Position numbers and translations under genes: made by a program
In this document: positions 44,762 to 53,772 of the stretch, piece by piece
How the letters are laid out: each line of letters opens with the position of its first letter
How positions within the stretch are numbered: position 1 is the stretch's first letter
Source of the DNA: Lachnospiraceae bacterium
Lineage (GTDB): Bacteria; Bacillota; Clostridia; Lachnospirales; Lachnospiraceae
Reading direction: 5' to 3'
Length of the DNA: 64,000 nt
Assembly: GCA_902363675.1 (NCBI GenBank)
Contig: CABJAV010000005.1
Span: 78,117-142,116, forward strand
The notes under the pieces: generated by a model
What the model was told of the DNA's origin: nothing
Databases searched by the model: none
The model's input: the letters and a program-made list of their open reading frames with translations, nothing else

Positions 44762-45490
44762 CTACTTCTTTAACGTTCCAACATAGTCTCCATTATTATA
44801 TACAAATGGTCCTGCTTCTTTTTCTTCTCCGAAATACTCAGGTCTCAGAGAAAGGATATCTAACAATTCATCCATGTTGCTTACCTTTGTTGCCTGATAT
44901 GGCTGCTCAAATGCTATTTTTTCTACAAACAGATAATAGTCACTGTCTATTTGAAATCCATACTTCTTCCAGTTGTCAGAGAATGTCTTTTCAGGATGTT
45001 TATCATCCGTAATACTCTTTTCTCCGTATAGTGTAGTAAACATGTCCTTATTCTGCCTTATGATTTCATATCTGTCTACATTATCTATTGCTTGTGTATC
45101 AAACATTAAATACGTACCGCTATAGCTATCTTCCGCTGACTGTGCGTGAAGCAACCCATCCAGCAAAAGAAAAGCTGTCATTCTGCAATCGGCATCTGAA
45201 TAGTCATGCTTTGCCTCCCAGCCATCCATACATTTACCGATATCTGCTTTCATTTTATTCGCATCTGCCCAGGTATCCTTCAGCTTTGCATTCTTCCCGG
45301 CTGAATCCGCAAAATCAGTTACCCATTCTTTAAAGATATCTACATGCGATGCTCCGGCTGAACTCAGTTCCTTACACACCTCAGTAATGGTATTGCTTCC
45401 ACCCATATATGTTGCAGTTGGCAGCTCCTGTTTTTTATCTGGATCCTGCTGTTTTGATTCCTCGGTAGTATTGCAGGATATTTTAACCTG
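44762..45490 (-). pseudogene. DUF4300-like lipoprotein gene, 5'-truncated
   Basis: The open frame holds a DUF4300-like extracytoplasmic domain: GGSNTITEVCKELSSAG, HVDIFKEWVTDFADSAG, CRMTAFLLLDGLL, then RPEYFGEEKEAGPF. In frame upstream of the first ATG (45406) it reads VKISCNTTEESKQQDPDKK, where the Cys would be the lipobox Cys, but a TGA at 45491-45493 stops the frame before any hydrophobic signal core. So the signal peptide is missing. An ATG start without a signal would give a cytoplasmic 214-residue form. Confidence 0.6.
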
Positions 45491-45595
45491 TCACTGTATT
45501 AAGCAACTTTTGACTATATATTCTGTTATTTTGGCAAGTAATAATTCTTTTCGTATTCTATAATGACATCATAAACAGAAAGGAGATGAATTTCC

Positions 45596-45679
45596 ATGAG
45601 AAATAAATTACACAATTTTATTAATAACTTACTTAGCTTTTATGCAAGCTTCTTCACTCACAGATTTTATCAAATGTAA
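45596..45679 (+). CDS. Possible 27-residue hydrophobic peptide
   Basis: ATG at 45596 with AGAAAGGAG nine bases upstream and a TATAAT at 45559-45564 encodes a short amphipathic peptide starting MRNKLHNFINNLLSFYASFF and ending in FYQM. It resembles small membrane-active peptides in composition, but no homologue or partner antitoxin RNA is recognised. Confidence 0.35.
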   Translation: MRNKLHNFINNLLSFYASFFTHRFYQM

Positions 45680-45985
45680 TGTGCATAGCATAACTGCAAT
45701 AATCCATACGATCCTGATTTCTATCGTATTATTCTGCTTAATCTTTGGCAGGTAATTTTCTATAACAATAAACTTGTTCCATAATAGATTAATCCAATAA
45801 ATAAATCCTCTATATCTGCTCCCATATGTGTCAATTTAGCCATACCATTATATAGCAATTCACTGAAAATCCATCATTGTATAAATCTGTAATAAATAAA
45901 ATTTCACTTTTCAAGTCGCCAATAATTACATATGGCGACTTGAGGTCAGCGTGCAGCTATTTTTACACCAAATCCAGAAAATGAG

Positions 45986-46024
45986 CTAAAAAAAGAGACC
46001 CATACCAAAAATGATATGAGCCTC
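45986..46024 (-). terminator. Terminator of the GGGtGRT operon
   Basis: On the minus strand GAGGCTCATATC pairs with GGTATGGGTCTC (12 pairs with G-U) around ATTTTT and is followed by seven T. Confidence 0.85.
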
Positions 46025-46053
46025 AAAAAAGCCTATAAAATCAAGCTTTCTAT

Positions 46054-47067
46054 TTAGAACTTACCAGCCTTTGCAGCTTCCTCTACGGATACAGCAACAG
46101 CAACAGTAGCACCAACCATTGGGTTGTTACCCATTCCGATCAGACCCATCATCTCAACATGAGCTGGTACGGAAGAAGATCCAGCGAACTGTGCATCAGA
46201 GTGCATACGTCCCATAGTATCTGTCATACCATAAGAAGCAGGACCTGCAGCCATGTTATCTGGGTGAAGTGTACGTCCTGTACCACCGCCGGATGCTACA
46301 GAGAAGTACTTCTTACCCTGCTCAATACATTCTTTCTTGTATGTACCTGCAACCGGATGCTGGAAACGTGTTGGGTTTGTAGAGTTACCTGTAATGGAAA
46401 CACCTACGTTCTCATGATGCATGATTGCAACACCTTCCTGAACATCGTCAGCACCGTAACATTTTACAGTTGCACGAAGTCCATTAGAGTATGCTTTCTC
46501 ATATACAACATTAAGCTTTGCAGCCTTGTAATCATACTTTGTCTCTACGAATGTAAATCCGTTGATACGAGAAATAATCTGTGCAGCGTCTTTTCCAAGA
46601 CCATTTAAGATAACGCGAAGTGGTTTCTTACGAACTTTGTTAGCCTTCTCAGCGATACCGATCGCACCCTCAGCAGCTGCGAATGACTCATGTCCAGCTA
46701 AGAAACAGAAGCACTCTGTCTCCTCCTCAAGGAGCATCTTTCCAAGGTTACCATGTCCAAGACCTACTTTACGGTGATCTGCTACAGATCCAGGAATACA
46801 GAATGCCTGAAGTCCCTCTCCAATTGCAGCAGCAGCGTCAGCGGCTCTCTTGCATCCTTTCTTGATTGCGATTGCAGCACCTACAGTGTAAGCCCAGCAA
46901 GCGTTCTCAAAACAAATTGGCTGAATCTTCTTAACCTGATCATATACGTCAAGTCCAGCGTCCTTTGTAATTTTCTCAGCTTCTTCGATAGAGCTGATAC
47001 CATAGCTATTTAAAACAGCGTTAATCTGGTCAATTCTTCTTTCATATCCTTCAAATAATGATGCCAT
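46054..47067 (-). CDS. GGGtGRT-family protein
   Basis: A 337-residue soluble protein of the family named for its GGGTGRT motif, here FSVASGGGTGRTLHPDNMA (about residue 255). Other conserved stretches are FENACWAYTVGAAIAIKKGC, GSVADHRKVGLGHGNLGKM, ECFCFLAGHESFAAAEGAIG and VGVSITGNSTNPTRFQHPVA. It is always found beside a NifU-like scaffold gene, here 20 bp upstream. Its function is unknown; it may use or insert an iron-sulfur cluster made on the neighbour. Start has GGAGAACG at good spacing. Confidence 0.9.
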   Translation of the reverse strand: MASLFEGYERRIDQINAVLNSYGISSIEEAEKITKDAGLDVYDQVKKIQPICFENACWAYTVGAAIAIKKGCKRAADAAAAIGEGLQAFCIPGSVADHRKVGLGHGNLGKMLLEEETECFCFLAGHESFAAAEGAIGIAEKANKVRKKPLRVILNGLGKDAAQIISRINGFTFVETKYDYKAAKLNVVYEKAYSNGLRATVKCYGADDVQEGVAIMHHENVGVSITGNSTNPTRFQHPVAGTYKKECIEQGKKYFSVASGGGTGRTLHPDNMAAGPASYGMTDTMGRMHSDAQFAGSSSVPAHVEMMGLIGMGNNPMVGATVAVAVSVEEAAKAGKF

Positions 47068-47087
47068 TATATCGTTCTCCTTTCCAA

Positions 47088-47780
47088 TTATTCCTGACGT
47101 GGATCGATAATCTTAACTGCATCGTCCACACGGCCGTACTGACCCTTAGCTTTCTCCCAAGCTGTATTAGGATCATCACCCTTCTTAATGAAGTCAGTCA
47201 TCTTTCCAAGAGAAACGAACTGGTAACCAATAACCTCGTTGTTCTCATCAAGAGCGATACCTGTAACATATCCCTCAGCCATCTCAAGGTAACGAACACC
47301 CTTCTCTTTTGTTGCGTACATTGTACCAACCTGAGAACGAAGTCCCTTTCCTAAATCTTCAAGACCAGCACCTACTGCAAGTCCGTCATCAGAGAATGCA
47401 GACTGTGTACGTCCGTATACGATCTGTAAGAAAAGCTCTCTCATAGCTGTGTTGATAGCGTCACAAACTAAGTCTGTATTTAAAGCTTCCAGAATTGTCT
47501 TACCCTGTAATACTTCTGCAGCCATAGCAGCTGAGTGAGTCATACCAGAGCAACCGATAGTCTCAACGAGTGCTTCCTCGATGATACCGTTCTTTACATT
47601 AAGGGAAAGCTTGCAGGCACCCTGCTGTGGTGCACACCAGCCAACACCGTGTGTAAATCCTGAAATGTCCTCAATTTTCTTGGAATGAACCCATTTTCCT
47701 TCTTCTGGGATAGGAGCTGGCTCATGTTTTGCGCCCTTAGCAACAGGACACATGTTTTCAACTTCCTTTGTGTAAATCAT
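47088..47780 (-). CDS. NifU-like iron-sulfur scaffold protein, partner of GGGtGRT
   Basis: A 230-residue protein of the NifU/IscU-like scaffold superfamily, partner type. It has CAPQQGACKLSLNVKNGIIE, then VETIGCSGMTHSAAMAAEVL, and DAINTAMRELFLQIVYGRTQ. Three conserved Cys are seen (one near residue 10 in CPVAKG, others at CAPQQGAC and GCSG), which may coordinate a cluster. The start ATG at 47780 follows GGAG; the longer frame upstream is not supported. The pair forms an operon ending at the terminator at 45986. Confidence 0.85.
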   Translation of the reverse strand: MIYTKEVENMCPVAKGAKHEPAPIPEEGKWVHSKKIEDISGFTHGVGWCAPQQGACKLSLNVKNGIIEEALVETIGCSGMTHSAAMAAEVLQGKTILEALNTDLVCDAINTAMRELFLQIVYGRTQSAFSDDGLAVGAGLEDLGKGLRSQVGTMYATKEKGVRYLEMAEGYVTGIALDENNEVIGYQFVSLGKMTDFIKKGDDPNTAWEKAKGQYGRVDDAVKIIDPRQE

Positions 47781-47934
47781 TTTAAGACTCCTTTCGCATG
47801 TTAATTGTATATGATAAACTTTGTTACCATTTGACATACCGATAGTATTTTTGCATATTTTTTTTCATAAGTCTAGTACTTATTGGCACTTTTTTTCGTA
47901 CATCTGCGATTTTTCTGCCTTTTCTTTTATTTTT

Positions 47935-48615
47935 CTATTTTGCATCCTTTTTCACAACATGCTGTGCATCTTTAAAAATATGACCTGCCGGAATCACGCC
48001 ACGTACAGATGAAAGTGGATAAACATTACAGTTTCTTCCAATCACGGTTCCCGGATTCAATACAGAATTACATCCAACCTCTACATAATCCCCGAGCATA
48101 GCACCAAATTTCTTAAGTCCAGTTTCAATTTGTTCTCCGGAATCATGGCTGTCCTTGACAACGACCAGTGTTTTATCGGATTTCACATTGGAAGTAATAG
48201 ATCCAGCTCCCATATGCGATTTATAACCGAGGATAGAATCTCCGACATAATTATAATGTGGCACCTGTACGGAATTAAAAATAATATCATTCTTGATTTC
48301 CGTTGAATTTCCTACTACAGAGCCTTTTCCAATAATGGCACTTCCACGAACAAAAGCACAATGGCGGATTTCTGCCTCTTCATCAATGATCAGTGGCCCG
48401 TTCAGACATGCTGTTTCTGCAACTGTGGCATTTTTTGCCACCCAGATATTTTCTCCACGCTTCTCGTATACTTCCGGGTCAAGTGTCGGTCCAAGTTTTT
48501 TAATAAAATCACTGATTCCTTTTAACGCCTCCCACGGATAGGTAAACTTTGCAAGATACTCTCCTGCGATTGTCTGTGACAAATCATACATGTTTTCTAT
48601 TTTTGCGTTTTCCAT
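47935..48615 (-). CDS. Left-handed beta-helix nucleotidyl/acyl-transferase-like protein
   Basis: A 226-residue protein made of hexapeptide repeats forming a left-handed beta helix (VAKNATVAETACLNGPLIID, AIIGKGSVVGNSTEIKNDII, YVEVGCNSVLNPGTVIGR). It resembles the acetyltransferase half of GlmU-type proteins (family often named UDP-N-acetylglucosamine pyrophosphorylase-like) but lacks the N-terminal uridylyl domain. The N-terminal segment (YDLSQTIAGEYLAKFTYPWE) is a feature of the stand-alone clostridial family. It is downstream of topB; substrate unknown. Confidence 0.75.
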   Translation of the reverse strand: MENAKIENMYDLSQTIAGEYLAKFTYPWEALKGISDFIKKLGPTLDPEVYEKRGENIWVAKNATVAETACLNGPLIIDEEAEIRHCAFVRGSAIIGKGSVVGNSTEIKNDIIFNSVQVPHYNYVGDSILGYKSHMGAGSITSNVKSDKTLVVVKDSHDSGEQIETGLKKFGAMLGDYVEVGCNSVLNPGTVIGRNCNVYPLSSVRGVIPAGHIFKDAQHVVKKDAK

Positions 48616-48657
48616 TTTTTTACTCCTTAATTATATTTCTATTTATTTTCTGGGACA

Positions 48658-51600
48658 TCAGCTTGGAATCTGTTCATTCAAATCCTGTACTTTTTGTTCC
48701 GGTTCCTGCTTTTTCTCTTCTTCGCCAGGATTATCTTCGCCCGGATTATCAAAATCGAATGTAATCTGCTCATTTTCATATTTCAGACAGGTGTCAAAGA
48801 CGTTTCCTGCCTTGGATGTAAAGCCGGTTACCTTCTTCTTTGTCTTCCCGGTTGTCAGAAGTTCATTCATAATTTCTTCCGAAAGTTCCACTTTTGCAAC
48901 TGTATGCCATATTTTAAATCCACAGTCGCACTCATAGCGCCACTGGCTCTTCATCAGCATTTTGCCACACCGCGGACATTTGACTTTTATTTCTACCGGT
49001 TTTGGTTTTTCCGGGAAGTCAAATGTAATATCACCTTCCTCCGTCAGTTTTAACGGTGCATCAAATTTCATGCCTGTCTTTGCGACAAAGCCTTCGATTA
49101 CATCCGTTTTCTTTTTTGTTAAAAGTTCTTTTAATTGTGACTCTTTTATCTTTACACTCGCAATCTTTCCAACAATGAAGTTACAGCTTTGTGGATCGTC
49201 TTTCTTATTATTTTCACACACAAAGCCAAATGGCGCAACAACGATTGCACCTCCACACTTCGGGCAGACAACATCCTTGACCTTTTTGGCTTCTACATTG
49301 TCAAAATCAAATTTCAGTCCGGTAACTTTTCCTGCCTCATCTTTGTTCAAAGCAACTCTGGCATCAAACCGTTTTCCGGTTTTTGACTTAAAGCCGCGGA
49401 TTGTCTCTGTGACACCTTTCGTCAGCAGCTGGCGTACTTGCGCTTCTGTAAAAGATTTGTCTGCCATTTTTCCAATGGAGAAGCGACAACTTGTCTCATC
49501 CTTTGAATCATAATTGGCACAGCCATATCCAAAAGAGGTTGCAACAATCTCACCTCCACATAATGGGCACTTGACGTCCTTGACCTTCTTCTGTTCAACA
49601 TGTTCAAAATCAAACTGTATCCCTGTTTTTCCGGTCTCATCCTTTTCTAATACAAGACAGGCATCAAATTTTTTACCGGATTTTGATTTAAATCCACGAA
49701 TCGTATCTGTCTTTCCGGTCATAAGTAATTGCTTTACAGCACTTGCGGGAAGCATCTTTCCTGCAATCGTTCCAATAGAAAAACGACAGCTCTTCTCGTC
49801 ATCCGGCCGATAATTCATACATCCATATCCAAAAGCAGTCTTTTTGATCTGTCCGCCACAAACCGGACAAGTCACTTCCGGAAGAATCTCTGGCTCTACC
49901 TCATCGAAATCAAAGTTAATCGATACACGATTGGTTTCCTCATCTTTTTGCAGCTTCAAACAGGCATCAAATTTTTTACCTGCCTTGGATTTAAATCCGC
50001 GGATGGTACCGGTATGTCCCTTCGTGATCAGTTCTTTCACCTGCTCTTCTTCCAGGTTCACCCCGGCAATCTCTCCGATATTGAAATTACATCCTGATTT
50101 ATCATTCTTATAATTACTGCATCCATAGCCGAACGGTGTCGTGACCATTTCACCACCACAAACCGGACATGCCACTTTGATTTTTCTTCTTGCTCCCGCA
50201 CCTTTTGCATTCTTTCCGGCAAATTCACTGATGCGTTCTGCAAGGGGCTGCCTAAGATTCTGTTCAATCATCTTCTGCGTTTCCGCCCGGATAAATGCTT
50301 CAAGTTTATTCCGGTAATCCCAGAAATCAACTGTTCCCTGCGTGATACCATCGAGTCCTTTTTCCCAGGAAGCTGTCATCTTCGGATTTAGCAGCGCCGG
50401 AACCGTCATGTTAACGACCTCATAAACCATCTCGCCCAGGTTCTCCGGCGTCAGCACCTGTGTTTTTTTATTTAGATTTAAATAACCGATTCGAACTAGT
50501 TTTTTGATAATCTCCGCACGCGTTGCTGATGTTCCGATACCAGATCCTTTGATCTGTTCACGGAGTTCCTCATCCTCAATCAATTGTCCGGCATTCTCCA
50601 TGGCAAGCACCATAGAACCGGAGGTATAGCGTTTCGGTGGAGAAGTCTTTCCTTCTTTGATTTGTGGATCTGATGCAGACACTTCATCGCCTTTATGTAA
50701 AAAATCCGCCAAAGCTATCAGTTTCTCCGGATCTGCCTCTTCCTCTTCGCTGTCTTCGTTCGCATTGTATGCCCCGCCTGTAACACGATCAAGTCCACGC
50801 ACCTCGTTTCCCGGATCGTTTTTGTCGCGTTTCTTTTTGGGTATCCCTGCAATCTCAAGATATCCCGGAGTTTTTAATACTTTTGCAGATGCAAAAAAGT
50901 TTTCTTTGTGTTCTCCCGTATCTATCGACACAACCATTTTAACATTCTGGTATTCTGCCGGAGGATAAAAAATGCTTAGAAACCGGCGAACGATCAGGTC
51001 AAAGACTGCTTTTTGCAACGAATTTAAAGAGTTTAATTCCGTCAGCTGTCCGGTCGGGATAATTGCGTAATGGTCGGTTACTTTGCTGTCATCCGTGTAC
51101 TGAGTCTTTCCAATATTGGTAAAAAGTTTCTTTTCCATAATCTTATCAGCGAATGCCGAAGTTGGTTCATAACCGCGAAGACGGCTGATATTTTTATAGA
51201 TTTCTTTTGCTACTGCACTCGAAAGCACACGCGCATCCGTTCTCGGATATGTGGTAAGTTTCTTCTCGTACAAGTCCTGCGCCACCTGCAACGTCTCATC
51301 CGGACTGATTTTAAACCGTTTTGCACATTCTGCCTGCAGTTCCGCAAGGTTAAACAGTAATGGAGCACGCTTTTTACTGATATTTTTCTCTATAGACTGA
51401 ATAACTGCAGGACGATCCTGCAGCTTATCGATCAATGCTCTTGCATCTTTTTGTTCTTTGAAACCATTCTCTTTGTAAAGCAAAGGTGACTCGAAATACT
51501 CCGAACATTCCACCGCTTTCCATTCACCTTCCACACCGGCATCTGTGAATTTGCATACCACACGGTAAAACGGTGTCTCTTTAAAATTACGGATCTCGCG

Positions 51601-52251
51601 TTCCCGAATAACAACCATTCCAAGGACACACGTCATAACACGCCCCACCGCTATCGCCGTATAGGAACGTGTCCCAGCCGCATCATTTAAAAGATTGCCA
51701 TATTTGACTGACATTACACGAGAAAAATTGATTCCCATCGCATAGTCTTCTATCGTCCGCATAATTCCGGAATTGCCAAGATTCGTATAATCGGACATCG
51801 GCTTTGCCTCATGGATACCACGTAGAATTTCTTCTTCTGTCTGAGAATCAATCCAGACTCTAAGTTCTTCCATGCCATCCCGCACACCGCCGAAATTACG
51901 AATATTCTCTTCGATGGTCTGTCCTTCTTTTCCGGCATCACCTGCCCAATACACACGATCAATATCTTCACGCATCAGCATTCCGTGAACAACGTTGTAT
52001 TGCTTGCTTACATCTTTTATTACATCGTATTTATATTCTTTTGGAAGAAATGGCAGGTCTTCCAACCGCCATTTCTTATACTTTATATCATAGCTTTCCG
52101 GATATACCAAGCCGACAAGATGACCTACACACCAAGTAATGACATAATTTTGATTTTCGATATAACCATCCTTACGTCCGCTGACATTCAACACCTTTGC
52201 AAATTCCTGTGCAACCGACGGTTTCTCCGTTATAATGAGTGATTTTCCCAT
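48658..52251 (-). CDS. topB: DNA topoisomerase III with five C-terminal zinc-repeat units
   Basis: A 1197-residue type IA topoisomerase. Toprim domain with the catalytic Glu and acidic cluster (SLIITEKPSVAQEFAKVL; VYWAGDAGKEGQTIEENI), active-site Tyr in KKLTTYPRTDARVLS (about residue 330) and the remaining core to about residue 700. The C-terminus then repeats five times: a zinc-type CPxCGG motif (CPVCGGEM, CPVCGGQI, CPLCGGEI, CPKCGGAI, CPRCGKML), a glycine-rich block ending in CxxNY or a related form, and IRGFKSK(S/A)GKKFDA. E. coli TopB has 653 residues and no such array. The last 25 residues are acidic. It follows an ATPase gene by 11 bp. Confidence 0.93.
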   Translation of the reverse strand: MGKSLIITEKPSVAQEFAKVLNVSGRKDGYIENQNYVITWCVGHLVGLVYPESYDIKYKKWRLEDLPFLPKEYKYDVIKDVSKQYNVVHGMLMREDIDRVYWAGDAGKEGQTIEENIRNFGGVRDGMEELRVWIDSQTEEEILRGIHEAKPMSDYTNLGNSGIMRTIEDYAMGINFSRVMSVKYGNLLNDAAGTRSYTAIAVGRVMTCVLGMVVIREREIRNFKETPFYRVVCKFTDAGVEGEWKAVECSEYFESPLLYKENGFKEQKDARALIDKLQDRPAVIQSIEKNISKKRAPLLFNLAELQAECAKRFKISPDETLQVAQDLYEKKLTTYPRTDARVLSSAVAKEIYKNISRLRGYEPTSAFADKIMEKKLFTNIGKTQYTDDSKVTDHYAIIPTGQLTELNSLNSLQKAVFDLIVRRFLSIFYPPAEYQNVKMVVSIDTGEHKENFFASAKVLKTPGYLEIAGIPKKKRDKNDPGNEVRGLDRVTGGAYNANEDSEEEEADPEKLIALADFLHKGDEVSASDPQIKEGKTSPPKRYTSGSMVLAMENAGQLIEDEELREQIKGSGIGTSATRAEIIKKLVRIGYLNLNKKTQVLTPENLGEMVYEVVNMTVPALLNPKMTASWEKGLDGITQGTVDFWDYRNKLEAFIRAETQKMIEQNLRQPLAERISEFAGKNAKGAGARRKIKVACPVCGGEMVTTPFGYGCSNYKNDKSGCNFNIGEIAGVNLEEEQVKELITKGHTGTIRGFKSKAGKKFDACLKLQKDEETNRVSINFDFDEVEPEILPEVTCPVCGGQIKKTAFGYGCMNYRPDDEKSCRFSIGTIAGKMLPASAVKQLLMTGKTDTIRGFKSKSGKKFDACLVLEKDETGKTGIQFDFEHVEQKKVKDVKCPLCGGEIVATSFGYGCANYDSKDETSCRFSIGKMADKSFTEAQVRQLLTKGVTETIRGFKSKTGKRFDARVALNKDEAGKVTGLKFDFDNVEAKKVKDVVCPKCGGAIVVAPFGFVCENNKKDDPQSCNFIVGKIASVKIKESQLKELLTKKKTDVIEGFVAKTGMKFDAPLKLTEEGDITFDFPEKPKPVEIKVKCPRCGKMLMKSQWRYECDCGFKIWHTVAKVELSEEIMNELLTTGKTKKKVTGFTSKAGNVFDTCLKYENEQITFDFDNPGEDNPGEEEKKQEPEQKVQDLNEQIPS

Positions 52252-52262
52252 AGATTCCTCTA

Positions 52263-53624
52263 TTACAGTTCGTTCATATCAATTAATTCAAAACGGGTAT
52301 CGCGTTTCGCATGCTCCACGAGATCCGCCTCGAACGATTTTGCAGAAAAGAGATAGAAATGCTCCGAATTGATCTTCGCTTTCTGCATGGTTTCATACAT
52401 GTCTTCACACATCTGCATAGTGAGCTCCGGCTCTTTCCAGTTGCAAAGTCCAACAATATTCTGTCGGTCCGAACTCTGTGCAACAATGTCTACATTTCCT
52501 GTCTTGCCGATCCATGTTCCCATTTTGTGAATTGGGAACGGCACTTTTCCAATCTGATTCAAAAGTTGCAGATACTCCATACATACATTGCGGAAATACC
52601 GTGACAGATAATCATCCAGTTCTTTTGCAATATGTGCATCATAAAATGCCGATGGTGTCATCAAATACAAATCAGACAAATACGGAAATACAAATTTAAA
52701 CCAGAAATTAACATAGGTATCTTTAATCTGGTAGACACCTTTCTTGGCATTGTCCCATCCGCCTGTCTCAAAAGAAACGACCTTTTCTACAATATCAAAA
52801 TGGCTCAGGTTCTTCATATAAACGCTGATCTTCGCACGGGAAAAACCGGTTGTCAGAAACAGATCATTCAGTTTGTTGTGTCCCTGTGCAATTGCAGATA
52901 AAATGGTATTATACACCGACAATTCACGAAGTTCCGAAGAAATCAGTCGTTCCGCCATGTCAAACAGATAGCCACCATCTGTCAGTGCAAGTCGACAGAT
53001 ATTGTCTTTGAAAGAAGTCCGAGAATTCCATTCATCCATATAGCCCGGAACGCCGCCGATTGATCCGTATATCTTAATACACTCGCTTACCGGCAGAGAA
53101 GGAAATGCACGGACCACCTCAAGGAAATTCAAATCCTCTACTTTGATCTGTCCGTTAATCTTCTTGAATTCATCTCCAAATGTCTCTTCCAGATCCTGTT
53201 CTACCCATACGATAGAAGATGATGCAAGTACGATCATCACCGGTCCCGGATACAGACGCTTTGCCTTGAGTTTTAATATGCTTTTAAGAAGTGTTTCATC
53301 CTTCTTCATTGCATATTGCGCTTCATCAATTACCACAACAAGCTTGGAACCGTCTCCACTTTTGATACGATTAAAAAACTCATCATATGTTTCTTTCTGT
53401 AAACGAACATCATACTGTCTGATGATTTCTTTCCCCATCATGCGCAGCTGATCCTGTGCAGAAGCCTGTCTGCAACGATAATAAAAGAACTTCTTGTCCT
53501 TGACAAATTCTCTTATCAGTTCTTCTTTCTTACAATCTTTCCGTCCGTACAGTACTACCAGCTGATTACCGCTTTTCTCATAATAGCTCTCTAATTCTTT
53601 GATATCTGCTGTTTTTACGTTCAT
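52263..53624 (-). CDS. DUF234-type P-loop ATPase with degenerate motifs, upstream of topB
   Basis: A 453-residue protein of the AAA-type 'archaeal ATPase/DUF234' family. The Walker A, usually GRRRVGKT, reads G27-RKDCK-K33-E34, so the conserved Gly and Thr are lost; Walker B (LVVVIDEAQY) is intact. The middle has a winged-helix domain (GFSRAKISVYMKNLSHFDI). The C-terminal PDDEXK-like domain, usually DIVA...GECKW, reads GNVDIVAQSSDRQNIVGLCNW, losing the Glu and Lys. The frame is undamaged, so these changes are tolerated or functional. It runs 11 bp into topB and they are probably cotranscribed. Confidence 0.7.
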   Translation of the reverse strand: MNVKTADIKELESYYEKSGNQLVVLYGRKDCKKEELIREFVKDKKFFYYRCRQASAQDQLRMMGKEIIRQYDVRLQKETYDEFFNRIKSGDGSKLVVVIDEAQYAMKKDETLLKSILKLKAKRLYPGPVMIVLASSSIVWVEQDLEETFGDEFKKINGQIKVEDLNFLEVVRAFPSLPVSECIKIYGSIGGVPGYMDEWNSRTSFKDNICRLALTDGGYLFDMAERLISSELRELSVYNTILSAIAQGHNKLNDLFLTTGFSRAKISVYMKNLSHFDIVEKVVSFETGGWDNAKKGVYQIKDTYVNFWFKFVFPYLSDLYLMTPSAFYDAHIAKELDDYLSRYFRNVCMEYLQLLNQIGKVPFPIHKMGTWIGKTGNVDIVAQSSDRQNIVGLCNWKEPELTMQMCEDMYETMQKAKINSEHFYLFSAKSFEADLVEHAKRDTRFELIDMNEL

Positions 53625-53710
53625 AACGTTTCCTCCGTAATATTGACATACTAGAAATTATATCATTTTTTAATATCACTCTCAATACCATTTACATAAA
53701 AATAGTTAAA

Positions 53711-53752
53711 AAAAGATAGCAAAACCACCCTTTGGGCAATTTTGCTATCTTC
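53711..53752 (-). terminator. asd terminator
   Basis: GATAGCAAAA and TTTTGCTATC flank a loop containing CC-ACCC/GGG; on the minus strand it is followed by seven T, just after the asd stop. Confidence 0.85.
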
Positions 53753-53772
53753 TATGCTTTCATGCAATATTT

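Larger units (their letters stand above)
45491..46050. other. Gene-poor stretch with a short peptide ORF
   Basis: This 560-bp gap holds a small ORF at 45596-45679 and a terminator at 45986-46024 (both listed separately). The part 45680-45985 is AT-rich and shows no gene, RNA motif or repeat that I can support. Confidence 0.6.
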
